64,000 nucleotides of DNA from the NCBI GenBank assembly GCA_032433765.1, contig JAVIAB010000160.1, forward strand, positions 11,475,436 through 11,539,435, read 5' to 3'. Positions within the stretch are counted from its first letter, which is position 1. Each line of letters starts with the position of its first letter. The stretch is from Megaustenia siamemsis (Eukaryota > Mollusca > Gastropoda > Stylommatophora > Ariophantidae). A program made the translations under genes and the position numbers. Shown one piece after another: positions 1 to 10,772 of this stretch. The notes beneath the pieces were generated by a model. It was not told the origin of the DNA. It searched no databases and saw only the letters and a list, made by a program, of their open reading frames with translations.

Positions 1-1597
1 ATGTGCCGATCTTGAATTTTGTATACATGTGACTATGGAGTCGATTGTGTCCTGTTCTTAGGCGTATAATGATAACTTGTTCATATCTATTCATATTATG
101 AAAGGCATCCTGATATGGGGCTTGTGGTCCTCTGATTGATTTGATTATCTGTTTCTTATGATGGTATGTGACTGGTGTATCTAGTTGTGTGCCTGTTGAA
201 CCTTCCTTTGCCAACTGATCTGCTTTCTCATTTCCTGGTATTCCACAGTGAGACGGGATCCACTGCAGGGCAACCCTGTGGTGCTTGCAGAGTTCAGTCA
301 ATAAGGTCTGTAGATGTGGTAATTTTCTGGATTGTAGTGCCTGGAGTACTGATCTTGCATCTGTCAAAAACACTACAGGCTGTGGGCTAAGATTACTGTT
401 CAGCAGCTTTTCTATTGCCAACTTTATTGCTTGTATTTCTGCATCATAATTGTGACAATATTTCCCTGTTGCTATTTTATTCATATCCCTAGTGTTATTT
501 GGGTACTCTATATATGCACCTGCTCCCCCATTCTTTACTGCATTCTGTGCTGATCCATCTGTGTACACACGGATCCATAGGTCTTGTGGGTATTCTTCAT
601 CCAGGAAACTGAGAGTTATTGTTTTTCGCTGTAGACTATTTTGTTCCTCTTTGTCAACTATTCCTTTCACTTCTGTCCGTATTTGAACTGATAATCCTGA
701 TTCATCTGTCCAGGAGTCTGTTCTGGTATGGGCAGAAGGGGTTTAACAACTCTTGGCATGTCTGGTGTTTGTCTACTAATACGCTTGGCTTGGTGGATAA
801 AACTGCTTCTCTTAAGTCGTCCCAATGCAAGATTTTGGAATCTGTCCTTCATTGGATGTCTCGGCATGCAAGCAAATTTTCTGCCTGTATCAGCACCTTT
901 GTGTCTCTCCGTTCTCTCAGTGCTGGTATCCTCCACAATTTCTCCATCTCCAATATTGGTGTTGATTTCATTGCTCCTGTGATGACCCTAAGTGCCTGGT
1001 TTTGTACTTTATCCAGTTCTTGCAATGTGGTGTTTGATGCTGAGCACCATGCGGATGATCCATATTCTAAATGTGGGCGTATACTCTGTTGGTAAACTTT
1101 ACTGAGTATTTTCCCACTCGCACCCCATGTGGTTCCACACAACTTTCTTAGAATAGCCAATTTCCTCCTTGCTTTTTGGGTTGCCTTATTTATCTGCTGT
1201 TTCCAAGATAGTTTGTTATCAAATGTAACTCCGAGATATGTAGCTTGTATGTCTTCTTTCACAGGCTCATTGTTTATGTAGATGGCTCCTGCTTTTGTTT
1301 TGGGGAGAGTGTGAAAAGTGTAGTACTGCATTTGTCTGTATTGATGCTGATACACCATCTATTTGTCCATGAATTCAGTGCATTCATAGCTCTTGTAGCA
1401 ATTTGGAGGCCACTGTTGCATACTCCTCTGTGCACCACATTACCAAGTCATCTGCATACATTGCCACTTTGATGCCATGTGGTAGTTCAGTAACTAGGTC
1501 ATTGATGTAGATCAGAAAAAGTGTTGGAGATAGTACCCCTCCTTGTGGAACGCCCTGGCGCAATAAGACCTTCTTACTCTTAAGACCGAGATATAAG
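1..1597 (-). mobile_element. Non-LTR retrotransposon fragment (Jockey-like): RT C-terminal half plus RNase H
   Basis: Reading the minus strand from 1597 leftwards gives a reverse-transcriptase segment with QGVPQGGVLSP followed by the catalytic YADD box at about 1447-1458. The thumb-like YLGVTFDNKLSW and LEYGSSAWCSAS segments come next (about 1240-1030). A full RNase H domain follows, with YTDGSA (about 550-565), AEIQAI, LTDARS (about 355-370) and HCGIPGNEKADQLA (about 200-245), so all acidic residues and the His are present. The frame runs off the window edge at RLRTGHNRL near position 40. Frame changes near 1310, 850-900 and 720-730 break the ORF, so it is a dead copy. The 5' part (endonuclease, early RT) is missing, cut at a Penelope-like fragment near 1597. 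The RT/RNase H identity is secure; the clade assignment is inferred from domain order. Confidence 0.9.
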
Positions 1598-2452
1598 ATG
1601 TAATCTTGATGGATTTATGAAAATTGCCAATGTAGTCGATGAACCTGGAAATGTCATCTTCAGGCAAGTCAGTCAGTCCAAAACCGTCATCAATGTACCG
1701 GAGGTATTTAAGGGGAAGGGGTCACGTACGAGTTCAGTATTTGATGCTCAAGGTAACCATGAAGAGGCGGGCATAACTAGGACCCATCTTGGTTCCCAAA
1801 GCTACACCACTCACCTGGTCATAGAACTGACCATTAAATTCGAAAGTATTAAGGTTGAGAACAAGTTCAGTGAGACGGAGGAGAGTAGAAGTATCCACAG
1901 ATGGGTGTTTTCTTTGGTCAAGAAAGAATTGAAGAGCTATAAGGGCATCAGCATGAGGGATAGAGATATACAGAGAGCATACATCGAGGACAAAAAGTCG
2001 GTACGAGCGTTCGGGGGTAAGGGAAAGAGAAGAGAAGATAGTGTCACTATGGGTTGGAAAATGCTGTCGAGATAGTCGGATATATGTTCTGTGGGACAAC
2101 TACATGTTGAAACAATGGGACGTCCAGGGTTATTGGGCTTGTGGATTTTAGGAAGCATGTAGAAGGAAGGTTTGCCTAGAGCACTGTCTGGGATGATGAG
2201 ACGGGACGCGCTATGAGGAAGGGATTTATCGTCGATAAGCTGTTTGATGGTAGAGCGAACCTTCTCATTGTTGCTAGTAGTGGAATCACTGGGGCAAGGT
2301 TTATAGAACGTGGTGTCAGATAATTGTTTGGCACCTTCTTGGATGTATAGGTCCTTACGACAGACTACCACAGCCCTATGATCGCCCACACCAACCGGTG
2401 ATGATGATGGAAAAGTTAAAATAAATGTAGTATTGAAAAGACTTGTTTGCAA
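1598..2452 (-). mobile_element. Penelope-like element reverse transcriptase fragment
   Basis: Minus-strand translation in three successive frames gives segments typical of Penelope-like RTs. These are RKDLYIQEGAKQLSDTTFY, then FYMLPKIHKPNNPGRPIVS and CSCPTEHISDYLDSI (about 2230-2060). Next are SLYISIPHADALIAL (about 1990-1945) and GVALGTKMGPSYARLF (about 1805-1755), followed by LKYLRYIDDGFGL with the catalytic YIDD at about 1686-1697. Frame jumps near 2060 and 1750 make it non-functional. The GIY-YIG endonuclease expected downstream is absent, because the sequence switches to a Jockey-like element at about 1590-1600. The PKIHKP and LGTKMGPSYA motifs make Penelope affiliation likely from family knowledge. 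Confidence 0.85.
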
Positions 2453-2896
2453 TAAGACAATACAAAACTCACGGTATATCCTTCGATAAAGACTGTGGGC
2501 GGCTGTTAATGTGCACTAGATAGTCATAGGTAGCGCTGCGTCGGTCTCGCCTCAAACGGAATACTTTGCAACGGCGCTGAATCTGGTTGTACTGTCGGCG
2601 GTGGGTGTGGGCTGGATTGACTGTATTCTGCCAGATGGTCAACGTCGGAACTTTTTCTTTGTTGGGTTCGATAGAAATGACGTCACGAAATCAGGACAGA
2701 TGAAAGTTAGCTTCCAAGGGGAACTTCACCAAAAGCAGACCACATCCAACTATTGAGATACTTAGGCCTGCGGGCTGAGAGTGGATCCCTGGAAAACTAC
2801 CAACTAGCGTGATGTCTTCGGCTTTGTGAACAGGGGTGGTTGTGGAATACTGAGGTCAGCCATTCATATATATTTTAAACGTCATACTTCTTCTTC
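2453..2896. other. Non-coding or unrecognised stretch, possibly the Penelope 5' side
   Basis: No convincing gene. The minus strand is partly open next to the Penelope-like fragment and may hold its N-terminal part. About 55 bases at 2808-2865 (gctttgtgaacaggggtggt region) resemble 59680-59735, so this stretch includes a dispersed repeat. No domain motif was recognised. Confidence 0.35.
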
Positions 2897-3322
2897 TAGC
2901 TTTCAGCTCCCCGTGGAGCATAGATCTTCAACAAACACTTTCAGCTCCCCGTGGAGCATAGGTCTGCAATAAACACTTTCAGCTTCCCGTGGAGCATAGG
3001 TCTGCAATAAACACTTTCAGCTTCCCGTGAGCATAGGTCTTCAACAAACACTTTCAGCTCCCCGTGGAGCATAGGTCTTCAACAAACACTTTCAGCTCCC
3101 CGTGGAGCATACGTCTTCAACAAACACTTTCAGCTCCCCGTGGAGCATAGGTCTTCAACAAACACTTTCAGCTTCCCGTGGAGCATAGGTCTTCAACAAA
3201 CACTTTCAGCTCCCCGTGGAGCATAGGTCTTCAACAAACACTTTCAGCTTCCGTGGAGCATAGGTCTTCAACAAACACTTTCAGCTTACCGTGGAGCAAA
3301 GGTCTTCAACAAACACTTTCCA
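2897..3322 (+). repeat. 38-bp minisatellite, about 11 copies
   Basis: Units start with tttcagctccccgtggagca and continue with a taggtcttcaacaaacac-type half, repeating every 38 bp from about 2901. Two units have one-base deletions. Each unit contains the short inverted repeat GCTCC-ccgt-GGAGC, able to form a small hairpin. Open frames across it are repeat artefacts. Confidence 0.9.
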
Positions 3323-3344
3323 AGTCGTTCTGTTTCTTGCCATT

Positions 3345-3645
3345 CTTTTCAGATCATTCCATGTCTTCCCCGTCATCTTCCTCCCTGCTTCCATTTATCT
3401 TCTTCAAGAATATTTTGGTCTTCCTCTTTGTCTCTTCCCCTGGATATTTAAGGGCCTGTTGTGTAATACTCTCAGTTGGCTTCCGTAGTGTGTGTCCTAT
3501 CCAGCGCCATCGTCTTCGCTGTATCTCTTTATCCACTGGCATTTGACTGGTACATTTCCATAATTCTATGTTAGTGATTTTGTCCTGCCATTTCCATCCT
3601 TTTATTCTGCGTAAGCATCCATTAATGAAAGTCTGAAAGATATAG
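3345..3645 (-). mobile_element. LINE 3' fragment (post-RT region)
   Basis: The minus strand reads IELWKCTSQ, then IQRRRWRWIGHTLRKPTES and ITQQALKY. This is the well-known segment after the RT domain in many invertebrate non-LTR elements (RRRWRWIGHTLRK). It is truncated on both sides, and the 38-bp minisatellite abuts its downstream end. Confidence 0.75.
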
Positions 3646-3792
3646 CAGTAGCTGATCGTAAAGCTCTTTCCTTTCTTGCATTCACCCCTAACTGTCTTGC
3701 TATACTGACGTCAGGTTTTCATAATTCATGTCTAATACAATCTCCTCCACAATTTTTCATTGACTGTTACATAACTGGTTCTTGTTCTGTTC

Positions 3793-4395
3793 TAGATATC
3801 TTCATCTCTTATCTTGTATTATCTCATTTAAAGATTTATATCTTCATCTCTTATCATGTATTATCTCATTTACAGATTTATATCTTCATCTCTTATCTTG
3901 TATTATCTCATTTAAAGATTTATATCTTCATCTCTTATCTTGTATTATCTCATTTACAGATTTATAACTTCATATTTTATCTAGCATCATCTCATTTCCA
4001 GATTTATATCTTCATCTCTTATCTTGTATTATCTCATTTAAAGATTTATATATTCATCTCTTATCATGTATTATCTCATTTACAGATTTATATCTTCATC
4101 TCTTATCTTGTATTATCTCATTTAAAGATTTATATCTTCATCTCTTATCTTGTATTATCTCATTTACAGATTTATAACTTCATATTTTATCTAGCATCAT
4201 CTCATTCCAGATTTATATCTTCATCTCTTATCTTGTATCATCTCATTTCCAGATGTATATCTTCATCTCTTATCTTGTACCATCTCATTTCCAGATTTAT
4301 ATCTTCATCTCTTATCTTGTATCATCTCATTTCCAGATTTATATCTTCATCTCTTATCTTGTACCATCTCATTTACAGATTTATATCTTCAGACA
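3793..4395 (+). repeat. 42-bp minisatellite, about 14 copies
   Basis: The unit contains atatcttcatctcttatctt and tattatctcatttaaagatt and repeats every 42 bp. Variants alternate ttaaag, ttacag and ttccag. Several neighbouring units are shared as blocks (about 3800-4000 and 4010-4205), suggesting duplication of multi-unit segments. There is no sign of coding. Confidence 0.9.
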
Positions 4396-4675
4396 GAATA
4401 TTTATAAATTAACCGCCACATGCTTCTGTTACAATTAGTGTTAACCGGTCCACCTGTTTGGTTTCTAATTTTGAAATTACATCACAGAATTGAAATCAAT
4501 GAAGCAGGATGTTGCAGCTCTTGCATTTGGGAACAGAAAGAAATGAAATTATTGTTCATGAAAATGGAACAATTGAAATAAATAACTCACACAAAAGGTA
4601 CAACAATCAATTTGTCACTTTAATAGTAAACAAAATGTTTAATAAATAAGTTAAAGGAAACGTCCAGGCTAGGGA

Positions 4676-4990
4676 TATCTACTTCTTCTGTGTACACCTT
4701 TAGATGTCAATATTAATAAATTTGAAGAAAGTGTTTGGCAGCTCATTGCTGGTGACATCTCCATATATCTTGTCCTGCTATGGTACCAGTGATGGCCACA
4801 ACAGCCTTCTATGTTCATCATATGTTGGGCATGATTGTAGTAGATGTTCAGCAGTAATTTTTCATGTGCTACAGTCCAGCAGAGGTCCCTTATGGTGTTG
4901 GTGGTAAAGATGATACCTAAGAAATCAACAGTTGATAAGTTGAAGTGCCAAGTTTTGTGGTCCATCACTTCTTCTTTTGAGATCTTACTG
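4676..4990 (-). mobile_element. Remnant repeat related to the LINE piece near 34.9 kb
   Basis: The block at about 4686-4740 (acacctttagatgtcaatat, then aataaatttgaagaaagtgt) matches 34916-34970 with the same spacing. The gcatgattgtagtagat segment matches 34976-34992. It is read as a decayed LINE piece; no intact protein motif is visible here. Confidence 0.45.
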
Positions 4991-5108
4991 GCACTTCATA
5001 GGGTATTAACCAAAACAAACAATTTTATTTGACAGATCACGATTATGAACAAGTAACAAGAACATAGCATAATTTTGTTGCTATTTACAAGAACATATGT
5101 ACTAGAAA

Positions 5109-5368
5109 AGGAGCCGCGATAGCTCAGTGGTTAGTGAACTGGACTACAAAGGACAAGGGGTAGGGTTCGATCCCAACCGATGGCTTCTGGGTTCACCCAG
5201 CCTTAAATGGGTACCGGATTTTTTTCTGGGAAAGTAAAGCGGCACGGGCGTAATACCGACCACATTACTCCAAAAATCATGTGCCGAAGGTCTGTAAACT
5301 TTATGGTCACTAACACCATATTCCCTATACGCCACCACTTGGCGTGACAGGAGTACTTTACTTTTTTT
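5109..5368 (+). mobile_element. tRNA-derived SINE (family S1), complete, with 13-bp target-site duplication
   Basis: The head carries a tRNA-like A box (tagctcagtggttagtgaac) and B box (ggttcgatccc). A conserved body follows (gggttcacccagccttaaat, then ggaaagtaaagcggcacggg), and a tail with the palindrome-like acgccaccacttggcgt ends in T-rich sequence. The duplication tatgtactagaaa occurs at 5096-5108 and again at 5369-5381, marking both ends. It is the reference copy for this family in the window. RNA polymerase III transcription is known for such SINEs; it is not shown here. Confidence 0.92.
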
Positions 5369-5589
5369 TATGTACTAGAAACTAATTGATCCAGGGATAA
5401 GATGACAGCAAGAACAAAACAACAATAATAATTAATACAAATATATTTATTATAGATGGCAACTCTGTGATCTATCACTGGGAACACAAAATGTGTCTCT
5501 AAATCAAACAAAGTTAAATATAGATTGTACAGGGACCTATTCGGTGCTAGTTCAAACTTACAATTTGTGATCAGATGTCATTGAGCAAA

Positions 5590-5890
5590 TAATTAATAGA
5601 CTTGATCTTCATCCTTCCAGAACCACTAGACATTGCATAGGGCTCACATTTTCTTTTGCATCCATCTTTATGCTAGGTGGGGATATTCGATCTTATCAAA
5701 TGCATCTATGCTAGCAAACTTTGCTTCTCTTATAAGAGTTCTTTTCAGTGTCTCTCCAGGTCTTCCTCTTTTTATGTATCCTGATTGTTTCCAAAAGAAG
5801 AGCCTTTTTTAAAAAATCTTTTTGTTGTCTCTTTTCAACACATGTCCGACATATGTTCATCTTCTCATTAATAGACTACTCAAACTAAAC
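5590..5890 (-). mobile_element. LINE family A2, 3' end, inverted
   Basis: The reverse complement matches the 3' end of the LINE at 7750-7950. Both carry the K(R)GRP...TLK/R, IRESNLA/IKEAKFA and IDSLDKIKHLA-type segment, then the agccctat...catctagtggt tail. It is a short 5'-truncated copy, inverted relative to the longer copy that follows. Confidence 0.7.
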
Positions 5891-5994
5891 ATTTTTAGTT
5901 CTATTTTACTTTTCAAGCAGTCTTTAAATTGATGACATGTTTATTATGGGTATGTATCAGTGTACATAATATTAACAAGATGCAAAACATCACA

Positions 5995-7960
5995 GATACC
6001 CTATCACCCATGGCAGAAAAATAGGATCTGAAATCAACAGATGATAAAACAAAAATAATTAAAAATAAATATATCCTAGAGGTCAATATATATCTAAATC
6101 GTCAAACATTGGAAAGAGTAGACCACTAGATATATCTTGGTAGTAATATAGATCAAGAAGGTGAAACAAAGAAAGAGTAGAGCACTATATATATCTTGGT
6201 AGTAATATAGATCAAGAAGGTGAAACAAAGAAAGAGTAGACCACTATATATATCTTGGTAGTAATATAGATCAAGAAGGTGAAACAAAGAAATAGTAGAC
6301 CACTATATATATCTTGGTAGTAATATAGATCAAGAAGGTGAAACAAAGAAATAGTAGACCACTATATATATCTTGGTAGTAATATAGATCAAGAAGGTGA
6401 AACAAAGAAAGAGTAGACCACTATATATATCTTGGTAGTAATATAGATCAAGAAGGTGAAACAAAGAAAGAGTAGACCACTATATATATATCTTGGTAGT
6501 AGTATAGATCAAGAATGTGAAACACAGAAATAGTAGACCACTATATATATCTTGGTAGTAATATAGATCAAGAAGGTGAAACAAAGAAAGAGTAGACCAC
6601 TAGATATATCTTGGTAGTAATATAGATCAAGAAGGTGTAACAAAGAAAGAGTAGACCACTATATATATCTTGGTAGTAATATAGATCAAGAAGGTGAAAC
6701 AAAGAAAGAGTAGACCACTAGATATATCTTGGTAGTAATATAGATCAAGAAGGTGAAACAAAGAAAGAGTAGACCACTATATATATCTTGGTAGTAATAT
6801 AGATCAAGAAGATGAAACATAGAAAGAGTAGACCACTATATATATCTTGGTAGTAAAATAGATCAAGAAGATGTAACAAAGAAAGAGTAGACCACTAGAT
6901 ATATCTTGGTAGTAATATAGATCAAGAAGGTGTAACAAAGAAAGAGTAGACCACTATATATATCTTGGTAGTAATATAGATCAAGAAGGTGAAACAAAGA
7001 AAGAGTAGACCCACTATATATATATCTTGGTAGTAATATAGATCAAGAAGGTGAAACAAAGAAAGAGTAGACCATTATATATATCTTGGTAGTAATATAG
7101 ATCAAGAAGGTGAAACAAAGAAAGAGTAGACCACTATATATATCTTGGTAGTAATATAGATCAAGAAGGTGAAACAAAGAAAGAGTAGACCACTATATAT
7201 ATCTTGGTAGTAATATAGATCAAGAAGGTGAAACAAAGAAAGAGTAGACCACTATATATATCTTGGTAGTAATATAGATCAAGAAGGTGAAACAAAGAAA
7301 GAGTAGACCACTATATATACCTTGGTAGTAATATAGATCAAGAAGGTGAAACAAAGAAAGAGTAGACCACTATATATACCTTGGTAGTAATATAGATCAA
7401 GAAGGTGAAACATAGAAATAGATCAGAAGCAGGATAGCAAAAGCAGCAGCGATTTTAAAAAAACCTGGACAAAATATGAAAATCAAAATACCAAGCAAGA
7501 AAACTAAACTGAAAATATTCAACTCAAATGTATTATCAACTCTTACCTAAGCTTGTGAAAGCTGGTAAACAACTAAAGAGATTGGGAGAAAACTATAAGC
7601 TTTTGAAGACAAAGACCTAAGAAGAATACTCTGTGTACAATGGAATGAATTCAAGACTAATATAGAGATAAGAGAAATGGTCATGCAACTAATGACCTCA
7701 TCTATAATTAGGAAGAGAAGATGGATATATGTCAAGCAAGTTGAGATGAGACAACAAGAGAATTTCAAAACAGGCTTTTCTATGGGAAACATCAGGATAC
7801 AGAAAAAGAGGAAGACACTGAAGGGAGCACATATAAGAGAGTCAAATTTGGCAGGCATAGACTCATTAGATAAGATCAAACATCTCGCCAAGAATAGAGG
7901 TGGATAGATGGAAACACTGTGAGCCCTATATGACATCTAGTGGTGCTGGAAGGCTCAAGT
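5995..7960 (+). mobile_element. LINE family A2 fragment, interrupted by an internal minisatellite
   Basis: The plus strand carries a degraded RT-downstream region: the HYIYLGSNIDQEGE segment (about 6119-6165), then IRSRIAKAAAIL-like (7418-7455) and LKIFNSNVLSTLT-like (7510-7545). Next come CVQWNEFKTNIEIREMV (7630-7680), IIRKRRWIYVKQVEM (7700-7750) and IRESNLAGIDSLDKIKHLA (7830-7895). The order is the same as in the better copy at 50347-51345. The YLGS segment is expanded into a ~1.3 kb array of 59-bp units. Stops and frameshifts make the copy dead. Similar 36-bp blocks (ctttaaattgatgacat...) flank it at 5928 and 7963. Confidence 0.8.
6119..7420 (+). repeat. 59-bp minisatellite derived from LINE coding sequence, about 22 copies
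   Basis: The unit runs gagtagaccactatatatat, then cttggtagtaatatagatca and agaaggtgaaacaaagaaa. One unit translates to VDHYIYLGSNIDQEGETKK, the same as the YLGS-IDxEG segment of related LINEs at 20730-20765 and 50700-50735. As 59 is not a multiple of three, the array destroys the reading frame. A few units have one- to two-base TA-length changes (near 6481 and 7011). Confidence 0.95.
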
Positions 7961-8028
7961 CTTTAAATTGATGACATAACTTATTATGAATATGTTGTAT
8001 TAACATAAATGTACATCAACTTGTGTGA

Positions 8029-8310
8029 TTATTGCTCTATGTCAATGTTATGATCTGACCCATAGACACAAAAGTTTACATTTTTTTTAGTGTCTTTTTT
8101 CTGAACATCAGAGAGATCTTTCTGAAATAATACTTGTCTAGAAAGGTCAGTCCAATTTAATTTTGCTTCCTTATCACTGGTTAGATCATGGCCACCTATA
8201 TCGAAGACCAGTGGGCTGGGAGGGTTTTTCTGAAAACAACCAAAGCTTGTTGATGCCTTCAGCAATGCCAGCTTGAGACGTCTGACATCATTTTACCCAC
8301 AACCATCCCT
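8029..8310 (-). CDS. Unrecognised open segment, possible exon (low confidence)
   Basis: The minus strand is open from about 8292 down to a TAA/TGA-terminated end at 8029. It reads DVRRLKLALLKASTSFGCFQ, then NPPSPLVFDIGGHDLTSDKE, LNWTDLSRQVLFQ and a C-terminus ending NIDIEQ. Composition looks more like a soluble protein than random AT-rich DNA. No methionine opens the segment, so it would need an upstream exon, and the possible acceptor nearby (ttttag about 8320) is weak. It could be the last exon of a minus-strand gene such as the one starting at 17818, or chance. I do not recognise a family. Confidence 0.3.
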
Positions 8311-9339
8311 GCTGGCTATGCTAAAAACATCACAAACTTTGGGTGATCCTTTTCAGTTCTCTGGCCTTTGATATGTGGCTGTGGTTAGACTATATGATTG
8401 TCACAACATAAAAGTGCACTGACAGTCACTGACTATCATCTGTTATTTAAAGATTGGGAAATTCCCAAATGTTTTAACATACTTATCCCCATACATATTG
8501 TCACTCTTATTAATATGCACCACAGAAGAACAGTTACAATTTATTTCATATGTTGTATTTGTGATCCATTCATCCAGCGACCAATATTTTGATCCAAATC
8601 TATTACAAAAGAATCAACAAATACTGAAATGAACACACAGGCTGTTAGGGAGACAACTGGCACACACAAGTCACAATAAGTTTATCCTCCATGGCACAAC
8701 AATGAAAGTTTCAATTATGTTGCAAATGATGAATTCAGCAGGGACGACATTATATTACAAAGTAATGAACATATAAATAAAAAAATGTCCCAATCCAGCC
8801 ATACCAGCATTTTCTTAGGATTCCACAGTCAGCACTAAGATAGAACATGTAACAACTATATACAGTAATATCTATAGAACCAACAATACATTGCACAGGA
8901 AACAAAGCAAAATGTATACAAAGTTTACATTTAATAATGGGTTATAACATGTTCTGATTTATAATATGTTTATATTTTGTGTTCAACAGAATTATCATTT
9001 TGTTTTGTTGGTTGGCAATTAACTTATTTCCTTTAATCTTTCTGTTTTATTTGCTTACTATTATTCATAATGGCATTTTTGATTCCACATTTGTTTTGTC
9101 ATTTTCCCCCACACTTAATAAAACCCTTTCAGCTGAAATATTGACGTCTGTCAGCTTGTGTGTTATTTAAATACACAGTCTACTACAATAATTGTTCACA
9201 CTGTCTTTTTTGTCCTCCCTTTTTCTTTCAAGGCCTAGTGTATGGGTCAGTATTTTGCTGAAGTGTCTCCTGCATGGAGCTCCTTGTGATGTCTGCTGTT
9301 GCATTGATCTATCATCTTTCAGGACTGCCTTCCCCCTAT
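8311..9339. other. AT-rich non-coding stretch
   Basis: No gene, RNA or repeat could be identified. Short frames (for example 8979-9170) are hydrophobic translations of T-rich DNA without support. Confidence 0.4.
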
Positions 9340-9505
9340 TTTTTTATTCTTAGTATTAATGTCATAAGGGTTATCTTCTTTGCGTTATTCTGGCGTGGAT
9401 GCCGCTAAATTTTTATTCATAGTATTAATGTCCTAAGGGGAATGCACTCTCATGTGATTCTGTTATCTTCTTTGTGTTCACCTGGCATGGATGCGTTAAC
9501 ACAAC
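9335..9505 (+). repeat. Diverged tandem duplication, about 80 bp
   Basis: Two neighbouring segments share tattcttagtattaatgtc and tattcatagtattaatgtcc. Both continue with a taagg...ttatcttctttg[ct]gtt...ctggc[ga]tggatgc pattern. Indels separate the copies. Confidence 0.6.
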
Positions 9506-9754
9506 ATGGCTACAAAGCCATGATAGGCGTGCCTTTAGACCTGACACAGCTTGGGTAGATTTGCTTAACAATTTTTGCCATGCCAGCAACCATTTTGAAC
9601 TTGTGATTGCCAGGGGTTCTTTAATATGCAGGAGTGCACATGGGACTTCATGTTTTTCATCGTTTTCTGAGAAGATTAGACACTGAATCTCACTACCAAG
9701 AGATAGGTAAATCCACAAGGGAATCAAGAAAGCAGTTTTGAAAAATTCCAACCA

Positions 9755-9830
9755 GCTCTGGTGAGGTTTGAACCAGGGACTTTCCTGTCCAGAGATCAAC
9801 CTCTTGCCCCTAGACCACCCAGATTGTTAT
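9755..9830 (-). mobile_element. tRNA-like SINE head (family S2)
   Basis: The minus strand reads gggtggtctaggggcaagag (A-box-like), then about 35 bases later ctggttcaaacctcacc (B-box-like). The spacing and motifs fit a tRNA-derived SINE promoter. A full cloverleaf is not evident, so a working tRNA gene is unlikely. Confidence 0.55.
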
Positions 9831-10640
9831 ATAACCACATGATTTGCTGTTTCTATTATCTAGCACTGGATCTCAACTTTTATATAAATATAATTTACAA
9901 CATGAAACAGTACAAAGAGCTTATCACAAAGATTTAACAGCTGATATGAAAAATTAATAAATATTTTAATGTAATTAATCACACTATATTTGTGGACTTA
10001 AATTCTTTGTCATACAGATCTTCAATAACTCAATACATTACCAATTAAAAAGTTATAAAACATCCACAGGAGAAACAAACAGAAATCAAACAATGAAATT
10101 TACAATTGCATTAATCATTAAAACATGAAAATGTGATACAACTTCATCAATAAACCAACAAGATAATATACATCAAAAAAATATACACCAAAAATCTTTA
10201 CATCATTTTGTCACTTCAGAACATGTGGATGATCTTTCAGAAATAACATTTTCTTTTTTTAGAAAGGTCAATCTGGTATCCAAGAAATGACAAGATATGC
10301 AAACCAGTAAAAAAATATTGGATTTTACACTGCAGCATCGATAAAAACAATTGGTAAAATCACAAATAATAGTTTGGTCATATATTCACAATGAATGATC
10401 AATGATGTGGTATTTAGGAAGTCAAAATATGAGGAACGGATGCCTTGGGAAGATTGAAAATAAATTATGAATGCAAAATAGTATTTGAAAGATCCTGGAA
10501 TTGAACTAAAAAGAAAATAATTTACAGTAGAATAGTTTAGCACTTTATTTAATTGGTTTATTTTTTTTTTGTTTAATAAATATTTACATTTTGATGGCAG
10601 ATGAAAAAAGACAGAGGAAGTCAGTGTCTAGTTCTTTATG
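9831..10640. other. AT-rich stretch with one block resembling 8.1 kb
   Basis: No gene is supported. Bases 10205-10275 resemble 8085-8160 in the same orientation. They share tgacctttcta, a ttatttctgaaagatc-like block and a tgttctga block on the minus strand. This may be a duplicated exon or repeat. Confidence 0.4.
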
Positions 10641-10772
10641 TTTAAATGTTTGCAAAAACATAAAATATGGTTTAGTATGTCAATGAAACAAACAGGAAAA
10701 CATAAAATATGGTTTAGTATGTCAATGAAACAAACAGGAAAACATAAAATATGGTTTAGTATGTCGATGGAG
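10640..10772 (+). repeat. 42-bp tandem repeat, about 3 copies
   Basis: The unit includes taaaatatggtttagtatgt followed by caatgaaacaaacaggaaaa. Units begin at 10661, 10703 and 10745. The last unit overlaps the end of the minus-strand open segment at 10756. Confidence 0.85.

Noticed and set aside
2897..4395. CRISPR-like array
   Set aside because: Units are contiguous tandem copies without unique spacers, and the DNA is from an animal genome.
5109..5185. Functional tRNA gene
   Set aside because: A and B boxes are present but the body, tail and target-site duplications show a SINE; no proper acceptor stem was found.
9425..9799. 124-codon minus-strand frame as a gene
   Set aside because: It includes a tRNA-like SINE head and a duplicated non-coding block.
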